NCBI GenBank assembly: GCA_937919015.1
Contig: CALFPN010000026.1
Location: 1 to 9,935, forward strand
Source: an uncultured Clostridia bacterium
GTDB lineage: Bacteria; Bacillota; Clostridia; Lachnospirales; Anaerotignaceae
Reading direction: 5' to 3'
DNA: 9,935 nt
Part shown: positions 1 to 6,732 of the stretch, in pieces
Position numbering within the stretch: position 1 is the stretch's first letter
How the letters are laid out: each line of letters begins with the position of its first letter
Notes under the pieces: model-generated
Seen by the model: only the letters and a program-made list of their open reading frames with translations
The model's database searches: none
What the model was told of the DNA's origin: nothing
Translations under genes and position numbers: made by a program

Positions 1-130
1 TAGACTCATCACACAGCCCACACGCTGGAGACGTATGATGCGTCTGCCGAAATTTGCGCTGACAGTCCTGAAAACAAAAGGACGTTAAACGGAAAGAGGA
101 ATATTAACGTCCTGAAAGGGACGGGATACT
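1..130. other. Non-coding leader upstream of the YitT-family gene, rich in inverted repeats
   Basis: I see no supportable gene here. Three short inverted repeats can form hairpins. AGACG (29-33) pairs with CGTCT (41-45). GTCCT (65-69) pairs with AGGAC (79-83). AGGACGTTAA (79-88) pairs perfectly over 10 bp with TTAACGTCCT (104-113) around a 15-nt loop. The second and third hairpins share 79-83 and cannot form together. The third ends just before the ribosome-binding region (about 115-122) of the next gene. This could be a cis-regulatory RNA leader, but I recognise no known riboswitch consensus, and an aptamer could lie before the window. No promoter was identified. Confidence 0.4.
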
Positions 131-985
131 ATGCTAAATTTAAAAAAGAGGGACTGGTTCTTCCTGCTTGCCGGTACGGCTTTGATGGCCATCGGTGCAG
201 AGGGGTTTTTTGAGCATGCGGATCTGGTGGCCGGCGGGATCACCGGTATCGGGATCATGCTGGATGCATGGACATCGGTACGGTTCGGCGTCCACATACC
301 CCTTTGGTTTGTCAATTTTGCGGGGAACCTCCCTCTTTTTTTGATTGCGTGGAAGCGGAAGGGGAAAGACTTTGTCAGTCGCAGTATGCTGGCGGCAGGG
401 CTGTTTTCCCTGATGCTGTATGTGGAGGAATTATTTCCGCTATATAGCCGTGACCCGCTCTTGGCGGCGGTCTTTGGCGGTACGGCTCTGGGGATAGGCT
501 TGGGGCTGGTGCTTTCGGTAGATTCCACAACGGGAGGCGTGGAGTTGGCGGCAACATTGCTGCATTTGAAATTTCGTTCTGTTTCTGTGCCTCGTTTTAT
601 TTTTATTTTAGATGCGGTCGTCATTTTGGCAGGGATGGTGTTTTTCGGTGTGGAAATGGGGTTGTATGCCATATTGGCGGTGTTTATCACCGATCAGTTT
701 ATTGGATGGGTGGTGGAAGGGCCGAGTTATGCCAGAGCTGCGTGGGTCATTTCGGAAAAAAACGAAGAAATTGCCGATGCACTTTTGACAGAATTGGGCA
801 GAGGGGTGACGGCTTTTCCGGCTACGGGGAAGTACACCGGTCAGGGGCGGGAAGTGCTCTTTTGTGTTTTTTCTCAAAAAGAAGTTCATTCTGTGAAAAG
901 TATTATTATGAATATCGACAAGAACGCCTTTTTTCTGGTGACGGACATACGGGAAGTTTTGGGGAAAGGCTTTGCAGACAAGTAA
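131..985 (+). CDS. YitT family membrane protein with C-terminal DUF2179 domain
   Basis: This 284-residue integral membrane protein belongs to the YitT/YpjC/YvjA family, whose transport or signalling role is not established. The N-terminus matches the family pattern: a basic start (KKRD), a first membrane helix near residues 9-27 and a glycine-rich AGGITGIGI stretch at 34-42. Further hydrophobic segments lie near 57-75, 83-102, 108-130, 154-174 and 176-194. DSTTGG (131-136) sits where the family keeps a conserved TGG turn. Residues from about 200 form the soluble DUF2179 domain, with the typical GRGVTAF...GKYTG...REVLFCV pattern (224-246). Length is normal for the family. The ATG at 131 follows a moderate AAAGGGA site at 116-122. 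It appears monocistronic: a structured leader precedes it and a terminator follows about 60 nt after the stop. The family assignment is secure, the function unknown. Confidence 0.93.
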   Translation: MLNLKKRDWFFLLAGTALMAIGAEGFFEHADLVAGGITGIGIMLDAWTSVRFGVHIPLWFVNFAGNLPLFLIAWKRKGKDFVSRSMLAAGLFSLMLYVEELFPLYSRDPLLAAVFGGTALGIGLGLVLSVDSTTGGVELAATLLHLKFRSVSVPRFIFILDAVVILAGMVFFGVEMGLYAILAVFITDQFIGWVVEGPSYARAAWVISEKNEEIADALLTELGRGVTAFPATGKYTGQGREVLFCVFSQKEVHSVKSIIMNIDKNAFFLVTDIREVLGKGFADK

Positions 986-1044
986 AAATGCCAGTCTGTT
1001 TTTTGAAGATAAAGGGTGTTTTTTTTACTAATTTCAGGAAATCA

Positions 1045-1079
1045 AGGGTCAGTTTCAATAAAAAACAGACCCTATTTTT
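1045..1079 (+). terminator. Intrinsic terminator after the YitT-family gene
   Basis: AGGGTC (1045-1050) pairs with GACCCT (1068-1073). After one A-A mismatch, GTTT (1052-1055) pairs with AAAC (1063-1066), leaving a 7-nt loop. A five-T run (1075-1079) follows after one A. Placement 60 nt after the stop codon fits a transcription end for the upstream gene. Confidence 0.8.
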
Positions 1080-1148
1080 ATGTAAAAATAAGCTGTAAAG
1101 AGATTTTTACTGTTTTTTTAAAATTTCCTCTTTCTTTTTTTGTCATTT

Positions 1149-1157
1149 TGTTATAAA
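1149..1157 (+). promoter_or_regulatory. Candidate extended -10 promoter for the CdaR/PucR-type regulator
   Basis: TGT followed by TATAAA (1152-1157) makes a TG-extended -10 element. No convincing -35 box is seen at the 17-18 nt distance (TCTTTC at 1129-1134). The predicted start near 1164 would give a leader of about 115 nt before the ATG at 1280. Confidence 0.45.
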
Positions 1158-1172
1158 ATGGGTTTAGGTAAA

Positions 1173-1189
1173 TTTGATAGTTTATCAAA
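1173..1189. promoter_or_regulatory. Perfect inverted repeat, candidate operator for the regulator gene
   Basis: TTTGATA (1173-1179) and TATCAAA (1183-1189) form a perfect inverted repeat around a 3-nt GTT spacer. It lies just downstream of the predicted transcription start, between terminator and gene. Its size and place suit a dimeric DNA-binding protein, possibly the regulator itself. That is an inference; no known box was recognised. Confidence 0.4.
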
Positions 1190-1279
1190 GGGTAAGCTTT
1201 ATGCAATTTATACAGTGAAAAATTACAAAAAAGAACAGGTAATTGGAAAGCAGAAACAGTATAATTTTGAGGTGATAAT

Positions 1280-2371
1280 ATGATTTCCAACCAGATTTTG
1301 CAGAGTACCATCGATGGGCTGAAAAGCATCACAAGAAAAGAATTGAGCGTAGTTGAAAAAGAAGGAAAAGTCATTGCTACCACAGAAGAAAATATGATTG
1401 GCCGTCAAATCGATGCCGTTGAAAACTTTATCAACTCTCCTGCGGAAAGCCAGCTGATCCTTGGGTACCAGTATTTCAAGATCTATGACAACGGCGTTCC
1501 CGAATATGTGATCCAGGTAAAAGGGGAAGATGAAAGCGGTTATCAGATTGGTAAGATTGCTGCATTCCAAATCCAGAGTCTGCTGGTTGCATATAAAGAA
1601 AGATATGACAAGGATAACTTTATCAAAAACCTGCTGCTGGATAACCTGCTGCTGGTGGATATCTATAGCCGTGCGAAAAAACTGCACATTGAAAATAATG
1701 TACATCGTATCGTTTATCTGATCGAAACCCATATCGATAAGGAAATGAACGTGGTAGAAATCGTACGCAGCATTTTCCCTGCAAAAACAAAGGATTTTGT
1801 CACCGCAGTGGATGAACACAGCATCATTCTGGTGAAAGAACTGAAGGAAAGAGAAACTGCTGATGAAATCGACCGCATCGCAAAAACCATCGAAGAAACA
1901 CTGAATGCGGAAACAAACAGCAATGTTTATATCTCCAGCGGTACTATCGTCAGCGATCTGAAAGATGTTTCCCGTTCCTATAAAGAAGCAAAAATGGCTC
2001 TGGAAGTGGGCAAGATCTTCGAAACAGAAAAATTCATCGTAAACTACGAAAAACTGGGGATCGGCCGCCTGATCTATCAGCTGCCTCTGCCTCTGTGCCG
2101 TATGTTTATCAAAGAAGTGCTGCATGGCCTGACCATGGATGATTTCGATGATGAAACACTGGCAACCGTAAACAAATTCTTTGAAAACAACCTGAACGTT
2201 TCCGAAACCAGCCGTCAGCTGTATATTCACAGAAACACACTGGTTTACAGACTGGATAAGCTGCAGAAGATGACAGGTCTGGATCTGAGAAACTTCGACG
2301 ATGCCATCATCTTCAAGATCACACTGATGGTAAGCAAATACATGATGTACATGGACAAAATGACATATTAA
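1280..2371 (+). CDS. CdaR/PucR-family transcriptional regulator
   Basis: This 363-residue protein has the three-part build of CdaR-like regulators. An N-terminal region (about 4-105) resembles the sugar-diacid-recognition type. A central domain (about 140-255) carries the GGDEF-like fold typical of the group, with no catalytic GGDEF motif seen. The C-terminal PucR-type helix-turn-helix (about 297-352) is diagnostic, with NVSETSRQLYIHRNTLVYRL (306-325) and TGLDLRN (332-338). It should bind DNA and respond to a small ligand that the sequence does not reveal. The ATG at 1280 has a good GAGGTGAT site at 1269-1276. In-frame codons upstream do not support a longer form. Relatives control diacid, purine or amino-acid catabolism, but no such genes lie nearby. 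The next genes are ftsE and ftsX, so it may control them. The domain call is strong, the targets unknown. Confidence 0.9.
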   Translation: MISNQILQSTIDGLKSITRKELSVVEKEGKVIATTEENMIGRQIDAVENFINSPAESQLILGYQYFKIYDNGVPEYVIQVKGEDESGYQIGKIAAFQIQSLLVAYKERYDKDNFIKNLLLDNLLLVDIYSRAKKLHIENNVHRIVYLIETHIDKEMNVVEIVRSIFPAKTKDFVTAVDEHSIILVKELKERETADEIDRIAKTIEETLNAETNSNVYISSGTIVSDLKDVSRSYKEAKMALEVGKIFETEKFIVNYEKLGIGRLIYQLPLPLCRMFIKEVLHGLTMDDFDDETLATVNKFFENNLNVSETSRQLYIHRNTLVYRLDKLQKMTGLDLRNFDDAIIFKITLMVSKYMMYMDKMTY

Positions 2372-2390
2372 AACAGAATATTGCAATTCG

Positions 2391-2415
2391 GGGCGGAGAT
2401 TTCCGCCCTTTTTTT
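2391..2415 (+). terminator. Intrinsic terminator after the regulator gene
   Basis: GGGCGGA (2391-2397) pairs perfectly with TCCGCCC (2402-2408) around the GATT loop. A seven-T run (2409-2415) follows directly. It lies about 20 nt after the stop codon and separates the regulator from the ftsEX promoter. Confidence 0.92.
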
Positions 2416-2463
2416 ATTAAAATGAAAAAAATTAAGAGAATTTTAACGAAATCGGTGGTTTTC

Positions 2464-2480
2464 CAAGGGTTCTTCCCTTG
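2464..2480. promoter_or_regulatory. Inverted repeat overlapping the ftsEX -35 box, candidate operator
   Basis: CAAGGG (2464-2469) and CCCTTG (2475-2480) form a perfect 6-5-6 inverted repeat. Its right arm covers the first three bases of the predicted -35 box (2478-2483). A protein bound here could block or contact RNA polymerase. No known operator consensus was recognised. Confidence 0.4.
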
Positions 2481-2506
2481 TTTGCATGGGGGTTATATGA
2501 TATAAT
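2478..2506 (+). promoter_or_regulatory. Strong sigma-A promoter for ftsEX
   Basis: TTGTTT (2478-2483), a 17-nt spacer and a consensus TATAAT (2501-2506) preceded by TGA make an extended -10 promoter. Transcription should start near 2513, giving a leader of about 80 nt before ftsE. Confidence 0.82.
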
Positions 2507-2591
2507 ACGTTGTTGTGAAAGACGAAATATCAGAAGAAGCGTCGAAATTCTTTGTGCATAGATAAACTATTTAGAAAGAGGGAGATACGTT

Positions 2592-3278
2592 GTGATCCAT
2601 CTGAATAACGTAACAAAAATATATCCCAATGGCTCTACCGGGGTGGAAAACATCAATCTGCATATCAACAAAGGCGAATTTGTTTTCATCGTTGGTTCCA
2701 GCGGTTCCGGTAAATCCACACTGATGAAGCTGCTGCTGAAGGAACTGGACCCTACGGAGGGGGATATCATTGTTAACAGAGTAAAAACAAATGAGCTGAG
2801 CAGAAAGCAGATCCCTTACCTGCGCCGCAATCTGGGGGTGGTATTCCAGGATTTCCGTTTGCTGCCCAATAAGACTGTATACGAAAATGTAGCTTTTGCC
2901 ATGCGCGTTATTGAAGCTCCCAGTCGTATCATCCGCAGAAATGTACCCGCGGTGCTGGCGTTGGTTGGTCTGGGCAAAAAAGGAAGAAGCTATCCGAACC
3001 AGCTTTCCGGTGGGGAACAGCAGAGAACTGCTTTGGCAAGAGCCATCGTAAATAATCCCCCGATCCTGATTTGTGACGAACCGACAGGTAACCTTGACCC
3101 CGAAACGGCGGATGGCATCATGCAGCTGTTGGATGATATCAACAAACGCGGTACGACTATCGTTATGGCAACCCATGCGAGAGACATCGTAGATGCCATG
3201 CAGAAACGAGTGGTTACACTGAATAAAGGTCACATTGTAAGAGATATTGAAAAAGGTGGTTATAGCGATGAAGCCTAG
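2592..3278 (+). CDS. ftsE: Cell division ATP-binding protein FtsE
   Basis: FtsE is the cytoplasmic ATPase of the FtsEX complex, which controls cell-wall hydrolases during growth and division. All ABC motifs are present in this 228-residue protein: Walker A GSSGSGKS (35-42), Q-loop with Q86 in VVFQDFRLL, signature LSGGEQQR (138-145), Walker B ILICDEP (158-164), D-loop NLD (167-169) and switch H195. FQDFRLL and LDPTEG are typical of FtsE rather than other small ABC ATPases. The start is GTG at 2592, with an AGAGGGAG site ending 7 nt upstream. No ATG is available at that place. The reading frame overlaps ftsX by 11 nt, which supports coupled translation. It sits behind the promoter at 2478-2506. 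Identification is very secure because of both motifs and the ftsX neighbour. Confidence 0.97.
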   Translation: MIHLNNVTKIYPNGSTGVENINLHINKGEFVFIVGSSGSGKSTLMKLLLKELDPTEGDIIVNRVKTNELSRKQIPYLRRNLGVVFQDFRLLPNKTVYENVAFAMRVIEAPSRIIRRNVPAVLALVGLGKKGRSYPNQLSGGEQQRTALARAIVNNPPILICDEPTGNLDPETADGIMQLLDDINKRGTTIVMATHARDIVDAMQKRVVTLNKGHIVRDIEKGGYSDEA

Positions 3279-4167
3279 TACGATCAAATACTTTTTTAGA
3301 GAAAGCTTCAGCGGCCTGAAAAAGAATATGCTGATGACCATGGCTTCCATGGTTGCCGTGGCTGCCTGCATCTCTATTTTGTCTTTTTCCTACTGCGTAG
3401 GGAGCAATCTGCAGTATATGCTGGATCAGATGGAGGATTCCATTGGGATCTCCGTTTTTCTCAGCGGTGAACTGACAGGGGAAGAAATCGAAAATATGAA
3501 AACCGAGATCAGCAAGATAGACCATGTGGAAAGTGTGGAATATATCTCTCCTGCGGATGCCTTGGACGATCTGAAGAAGGACTGGGGTGCAGAGGAAGAT
3601 ATTTTTATCGGTCTGGATTCTGAAAACAACCCCCTGTCCCATTCTTTCCAGATCTCTCTAGATAAGATCGAAAACCAGAACGGCGTTCTGACCGCTCTGG
3701 AAAATGTGGACGGCATTGATAATGTGCGCCACGGCCAGACGGAAACTGAAGTGCTGATGAAAGCAAACCGCATTTTCAGCATTGGCAGTGTGATCATCAT
3801 GCTGCTGCTGGGGGCGATCTCCATTATGATTATTATGAATACGATCCGTATCTCTGTGGTGAACAGAAGGATTGAAATCAACATCATGAAATATGTAGGT
3901 GCCACAGACTGGTTTATCCGATGGCCTTTTATCATTGAAGGGATCATCATTGGTGTGGTCGGTGCCATTGTTCCGCTGATCATTGGTTTCCCCATTTATG
4001 CGAAGGTAACAAGTGCGATCTTTGAATATTTGCCGATGATTACATTTGTTCAGTTTAAACTGACAGGGGATGTATTCGGGTTCCTGTTCCCCTTCGGTAT
4101 TATTTTCGGTATCGCGCTGGGTGTCATTGGTAGTGTAACTTCGATCCGTAAGCATCTGCGTGTATAA
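3268..4167 (+). CDS. ftsX: Cell division protein FtsX, permease-like subunit
   Basis: FtsX is the membrane partner of FtsE and passes ATP-driven changes to peptidoglycan hydrolases outside the cell. The 299-residue protein shows a cytoplasmic N-terminus, TM1 at about 22-44, an extracellular domain at about 45-167, then TM2 (169-193), TM3 (219-243) and TM4 (268-292). Short basic ends lie inside. EINIMKYVGATDWFIRWPF (203-221) is the conserved cytoplasmic coupling loop that contacts FtsE. I place the start at ATG 3268, where AAGGTGG (3253-3258) is well spaced and the 11-nt overlap with ftsE fits coupling. A longer form beginning at 3247 would lie further inside ftsE and lacks a better site. No hydrolase or EnvC-like M23 partner gene follows directly. 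Confidence 0.95.
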   Translation: MKPSTIKYFFRESFSGLKKNMLMTMASMVAVAACISILSFSYCVGSNLQYMLDQMEDSIGISVFLSGELTGEEIENMKTEISKIDHVESVEYISPADALDDLKKDWGAEEDIFIGLDSENNPLSHSFQISLDKIENQNGVLTALENVDGIDNVRHGQTETEVLMKANRIFSIGSVIIMLLLGAISIMIIMNTIRISVVNRRIEINIMKYVGATDWFIRWPFIIEGIIIGVVGAIVPLIIGFPIYAKVTSAIFEYLPMITFVQFKLTGDVFGFLFPFGIIFGIALGVIGSVTSIRKHLRV

Positions 4168-4186
4168 AATCAATATGGAAAAACCA

Positions 4187-4220
4187 GGGGAAGTGTTTGG
4201 AAAGCAAATACTTCCCTTTT
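4187..4220 (+). terminator. Terminator-like hairpin after ftsX
   Basis: GGGAAGTGTTTG (4188-4199) pairs with CAAATACTTCCC (4205-4216), including one G-T pair, around a 5-nt GAAAG loop. Four Ts (4217-4220) follow. The stem is strong but the T run is short, so it may only partly end transcription before the protease gene. Confidence 0.7.
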
Positions 4221-4285
4221 CTCGTAGGATATTTTTTTTGGAGAAAACATAGGATGAACAGAGTCTGAAAAATGAGGCGATAAGC

Positions 4286-5479
4286 ATGAAAAAAGAATTT
4301 TGGAAGGGATTTGGGACGGCGTTGGTGCTGGTTTTGGCAGTCAGCGTGGGCTGGAAGCCTGTCTGCCGTATGATCCCTTGGCACAGCATACCTTTTGAGA
4401 TTCCTTTGAGCCGTTCTGCAAAAACGGAGATCATGGAAAGCTATCTGGATAAATATTATGTAGAGGAATTTGATGAAACGCTGGTGGAAGAAATGCTCTT
4501 CAGCGGCATGGCGGCCGGTGTGGGAGACAGATATACATATTATATGTCGGAAGAAACACTGGAACAGTATCTGGAAAATACCAACGGCAACTTTGACGGG
4601 GTCGGCATAGAGGTTTATACGACGCAGGACGGAGAAGTGGTTATCAGCCGTGTGATGGAAGGCCAGCCTGCACAGCAGGCAGGAATGCAGGAAGGCGATG
4701 TCATCATCGGTGTGGATGGTGAGGATATGCGCGGGAAGCTGGTATCTGATGTTGCGGCAAAAATCAGAGGCAAGGTCGGCACGGAAGTGACCATTGAAGT
4801 GCTGCGAAAAAGTACAGGGGAGACCCTGAAAATGACTATGAAGCGGGCGGTTGTTGTGATGGAAAGTGTAGACAGCCGCATGATTAACGGGAAGATTGGA
4901 TATATTTCCATCAGCGGCTTTAAAGAAAATACCTATGACCAGTTCAAGGCAGCTTTGGATGCTCTGCAGAAAGATGGCATGAAGGGTCTGGTGCTGGATC
5001 TGAGAGATAATCCCGGTGGTTTGGTGAAATCCGTATATCAGATTGGGGAAGAATTGCTGCCGGAAGGAACGATGGTTTATACATTGGATAAACAGGAAAA
5101 ACGGGAGGATCTGAAATGTGATGGAGAATATTTGGATATTCCTCTGGTGGTTCTGGTCAATGAAAACAGTGCCAGTGCATCGGAAATTCTGGCGGGGGCA
5201 GTGAAAGACACCGGCAGAGGAACGTTGGTGGGGACACAAACCTTTGGAAAGGGTCTGGTGCAGCGATTATTTACCCTGCCCGATGGTTCCGGTTTGAATG
5301 TAACGATTCAGAAATACTATACGCCTAAGGGTACATCCATCCATGGCATTGGCATTGAACCGGATGAGGCGGTACAGCTGGGGGAAAAATACCGGAAGAT
5401 AGCCTTGGCAGATATTCCCGCAGGACAGGATGCACAGTTGCAGAAGGCACTGGAAGTATTGGGAAAAGAAATCAAATAA
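4286..5479 (+). CDS. ctpA: S41-family carboxy-terminal processing protease (CtpA/CtpB type)
   Basis: This 397-residue serine protease is expected to act outside the membrane, cleaving proteins from their C-terminal side after PDZ recognition. One hydrophobic segment at about 9-23 should anchor it. Helical residues 45-90 end in GDRYTYYM (80-87), matching the family's dimerisation region. The PDZ domain spans about 95-187, with ligand loop GVGIEV (105-110). The peptidase core follows, with LDLRDNPGG (237-245). The catalytic set can be placed as S297 (in SASASEI), K322 (in TFGKG) and Q326; the 25- and 4-residue spacing equals that known for B. subtilis CtpB (S309, K334, Q338). It should therefore be active. 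The ATG at 4286 follows TGAGGCGAT. In B. subtilis ctpB also lies beside ftsEX. CtpA and CtpB cannot be told apart here. Confidence 0.94.
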   Translation: MKKEFWKGFGTALVLVLAVSVGWKPVCRMIPWHSIPFEIPLSRSAKTEIMESYLDKYYVEEFDETLVEEMLFSGMAAGVGDRYTYYMSEETLEQYLENTNGNFDGVGIEVYTTQDGEVVISRVMEGQPAQQAGMQEGDVIIGVDGEDMRGKLVSDVAAKIRGKVGTEVTIEVLRKSTGETLKMTMKRAVVVMESVDSRMINGKIGYISISGFKENTYDQFKAALDALQKDGMKGLVLDLRDNPGGLVKSVYQIGEELLPEGTMVYTLDKQEKREDLKCDGEYLDIPLVVLVNENSASASEILAGAVKDTGRGTLVGTQTFGKGLVQRLFTLPDGSGLNVTIQKYYTPKGTSIHGIGIEPDEAVQLGEKYRKIALADIPAGQDAQLQKALEVLGKEIK

Positions 5480-5535
5480 TCTCTTTGGATTTGTATATTA
5501 TATAGAAAGAAATTTTTATTTTTTTCGGAAACGGC

Positions 5536-5568
5536 TTTTCAAGGGGAGAAGATTCCAGTATACTGGAA
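5536..5568 (+). promoter_or_regulatory. mreB promoter with -10 box inside a perfect 16-bp palindrome
   Basis: TTTTCA (5536-5541), a 17-nt spacer and TATACT (5559-5564) make a plausible sigma-A promoter, with a start near 5571 and a leader of about 44 nt. The -10 lies within TTCCAGTATACTGGAA (5553-5568), a perfect palindrome with no spacer. A repressor bound there would exclude RNA polymerase. No clear terminator separates ctpA from mreB, so readthrough is also possible. Confidence 0.55.
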
Positions 5569-5614
5569 AAAGACGACAGATAATCAGTAATTTTAAGAAC
5601 AAAGGAGCGGCGGT

Positions 5615-6673
5615 ATGTTAAATTTTATGAGTTTCGGCGAAAATATCGGTATCGATCTGGGAACTGCCACTGTTCTGGTATATATCAAAGGGCAGGGCAT
5701 CGTGATTCGGGAGCCTTCCGTTGTTGCCATCGATAAAGACAGCAATACGATCCTTGCCGTAGGTGAAGAGGCCAGACGTATGCTGGGCAGAACCCCTGGT
5801 AATATCGTTGCGATTCGTCCTCTGCGTGAGGGTGTTATCTCTAATTATGAAGTGACAGAAAAAATGCTGCAGTATTTTATTGAAAAGGCCATGGGCAAGC
5901 GTTCCTTCGTGAAGCCGACCATTGCCGTTTGTGTACCTTCCAGCGTAACAGAGGTGGAAAAAAGAGCAGTAGAGGATGCGACCCGTCAGGCGGGTGCCAG
6001 ACGCGTACACATTATCGAAGAACCCATTGCAGCGGCGATTGGTGCAGGGATTGATATTTCCAGAGCCTGCGGCAGCATGGTGGTGGATATTGGCGGCGGC
6101 ACAACAGATATTGCGGTTATCTCTCTGGGCGGCACAGTAGTCAGCCATTCTCAGAAGATCGCCGGGGACAATTTTGATGATGCTATCATTCGCTATATGA
6201 GAAAGAAGCATAATGTTCTGATCGGCGAAAGAACGGCAGAAGAGTTGAAGATCAAAATTGGTACGGCTTTTGAACGCAGCATTCCTGTAACACTGGATGT
6301 ACGAGGCAGAAATCTGATCACAGGGCTGCCCAAAAATATCACTGTAACATCGGAAGAAATGCATGAGGCGTTGCAGGAATCCGTAGAAGCTATTGCCGAT
6401 GCGGTGCATGGCGTTCTGGAACGCACACCTCCGGAGCTGGCGGCAGATATTTATGAACGCGGCATTGTTATGACCGGTGGCGGCAGTCTGCTGTATGGTC
6501 TGGATAAGCTGATTCAGCAGAAAACCGGTATCCATGCCATGGTAGCAGAGGATGCGGTCAGCTGTGTAGCCATCGGCACCGGCAGATATATCGAATTCAT
6601 TTCCGAAACAGCGGAAGAGGAAAGAGAAGAAAAACACGGTTTTGATATCAGTGGATTATTTAAAAAGAAATAA
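5615..6673 (+). CDS. mreB: Rod shape-determining actin homologue, MreB/Mbl family
   Basis: This 352-residue protein forms membrane-associated filaments that guide lateral cell-wall synthesis. The actin-fold ATP site is intact: phosphate-1 GIDLGTATV (12-20), the EEPIAAAIGAG stretch with E135/E136, phosphate-2 VVDIGGGTTD (156-165) and adenosine motif TGGGSLL (287-293). RTPGNIVAIRPLREGVI (59-75) and CPPEL-like TPPEL (271-275) are also typical. The N-terminus is short and hydrophobic (MLNFMSF). A charged tail of about 23 residues (330-352) ends in LFKKK and may aid membrane contact. The ATG at 5615 has a strong AAAGGAG site at 5601-5607; the internal ATG at 5627 does not. No mreC or mreD follows, so it may be a second paralogue of the Mbl type. 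The family is certain, the paralogue is not. Confidence 0.93.
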   Translation: MLNFMSFGENIGIDLGTATVLVYIKGQGIVIREPSVVAIDKDSNTILAVGEEARRMLGRTPGNIVAIRPLREGVISNYEVTEKMLQYFIEKAMGKRSFVKPTIAVCVPSSVTEVEKRAVEDATRQAGARRVHIIEEPIAAAIGAGIDISRACGSMVVDIGGGTTDIAVISLGGTVVSHSQKIAGDNFDDAIIRYMRKKHNVLIGERTAEELKIKIGTAFERSIPVTLDVRGRNLITGLPKNITVTSEEMHEALQESVEAIADAVHGVLERTPPELAADIYERGIVMTGGGSLLYGLDKLIQQKTGIHAMVAEDAVSCVAIGTGRYIEFISETAEEEREEKHGFDISGLFKKK

Positions 6674-6680
6674 GGAAGAA

Positions 6681-6732
6681 AGAGCCTGAAAAGGAGATCC
6701 TTTGTGATTTCTCCGCAGGCTCTTTTTTTTTT
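6681..6732 (+). terminator. Intrinsic terminator after mreB
   Basis: AGAGCCTG (6681-6688) pairs with CAGGCTCT (6716-6723). An inner stem of GGAGA (6693-6697) with TCTCC (6710-6714) extends it. About ten Ts follow to 6732. It starts 7 nt after the mreB stop codon. Confidence 0.9.

Noticed and set aside
1..60. Resemblance of a GGAGAC...TGCC pattern to the end of a cobalamin riboswitch
   Set aside because: The spacing and flanking conserved blocks do not fit, and most of any aptamer would lie outside the window.
2..88. Open frame ending at TAA 86-88 that might be the tail of an upstream gene
   Set aside because: Its composition is arginine-rich and not clearly protein-like, it overlaps inverted repeats, and there is no start or homology to support it.
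1223..2386. Long open frame on the minus strand opposite the regulator
   Set aside because: It is antisense to a clear CdaR/PucR gene, has phenylalanine- and cysteine-rich low-complexity composition and no ribosome site; it follows from codon bias on the other strand.
3247..3267. Longer ftsX start at 3247
   Set aside because: The ATG at 3268 has a better spaced AAGGTGG site and gives the usual FtsX N-terminus and overlap length.
4124..5239. Long minus-strand open frame opposite the protease gene
   Set aside because: The plus-strand gene has complete PDZ and S41 motifs; the antisense product is His/Phe/Gln-rich with no recognisable domain.
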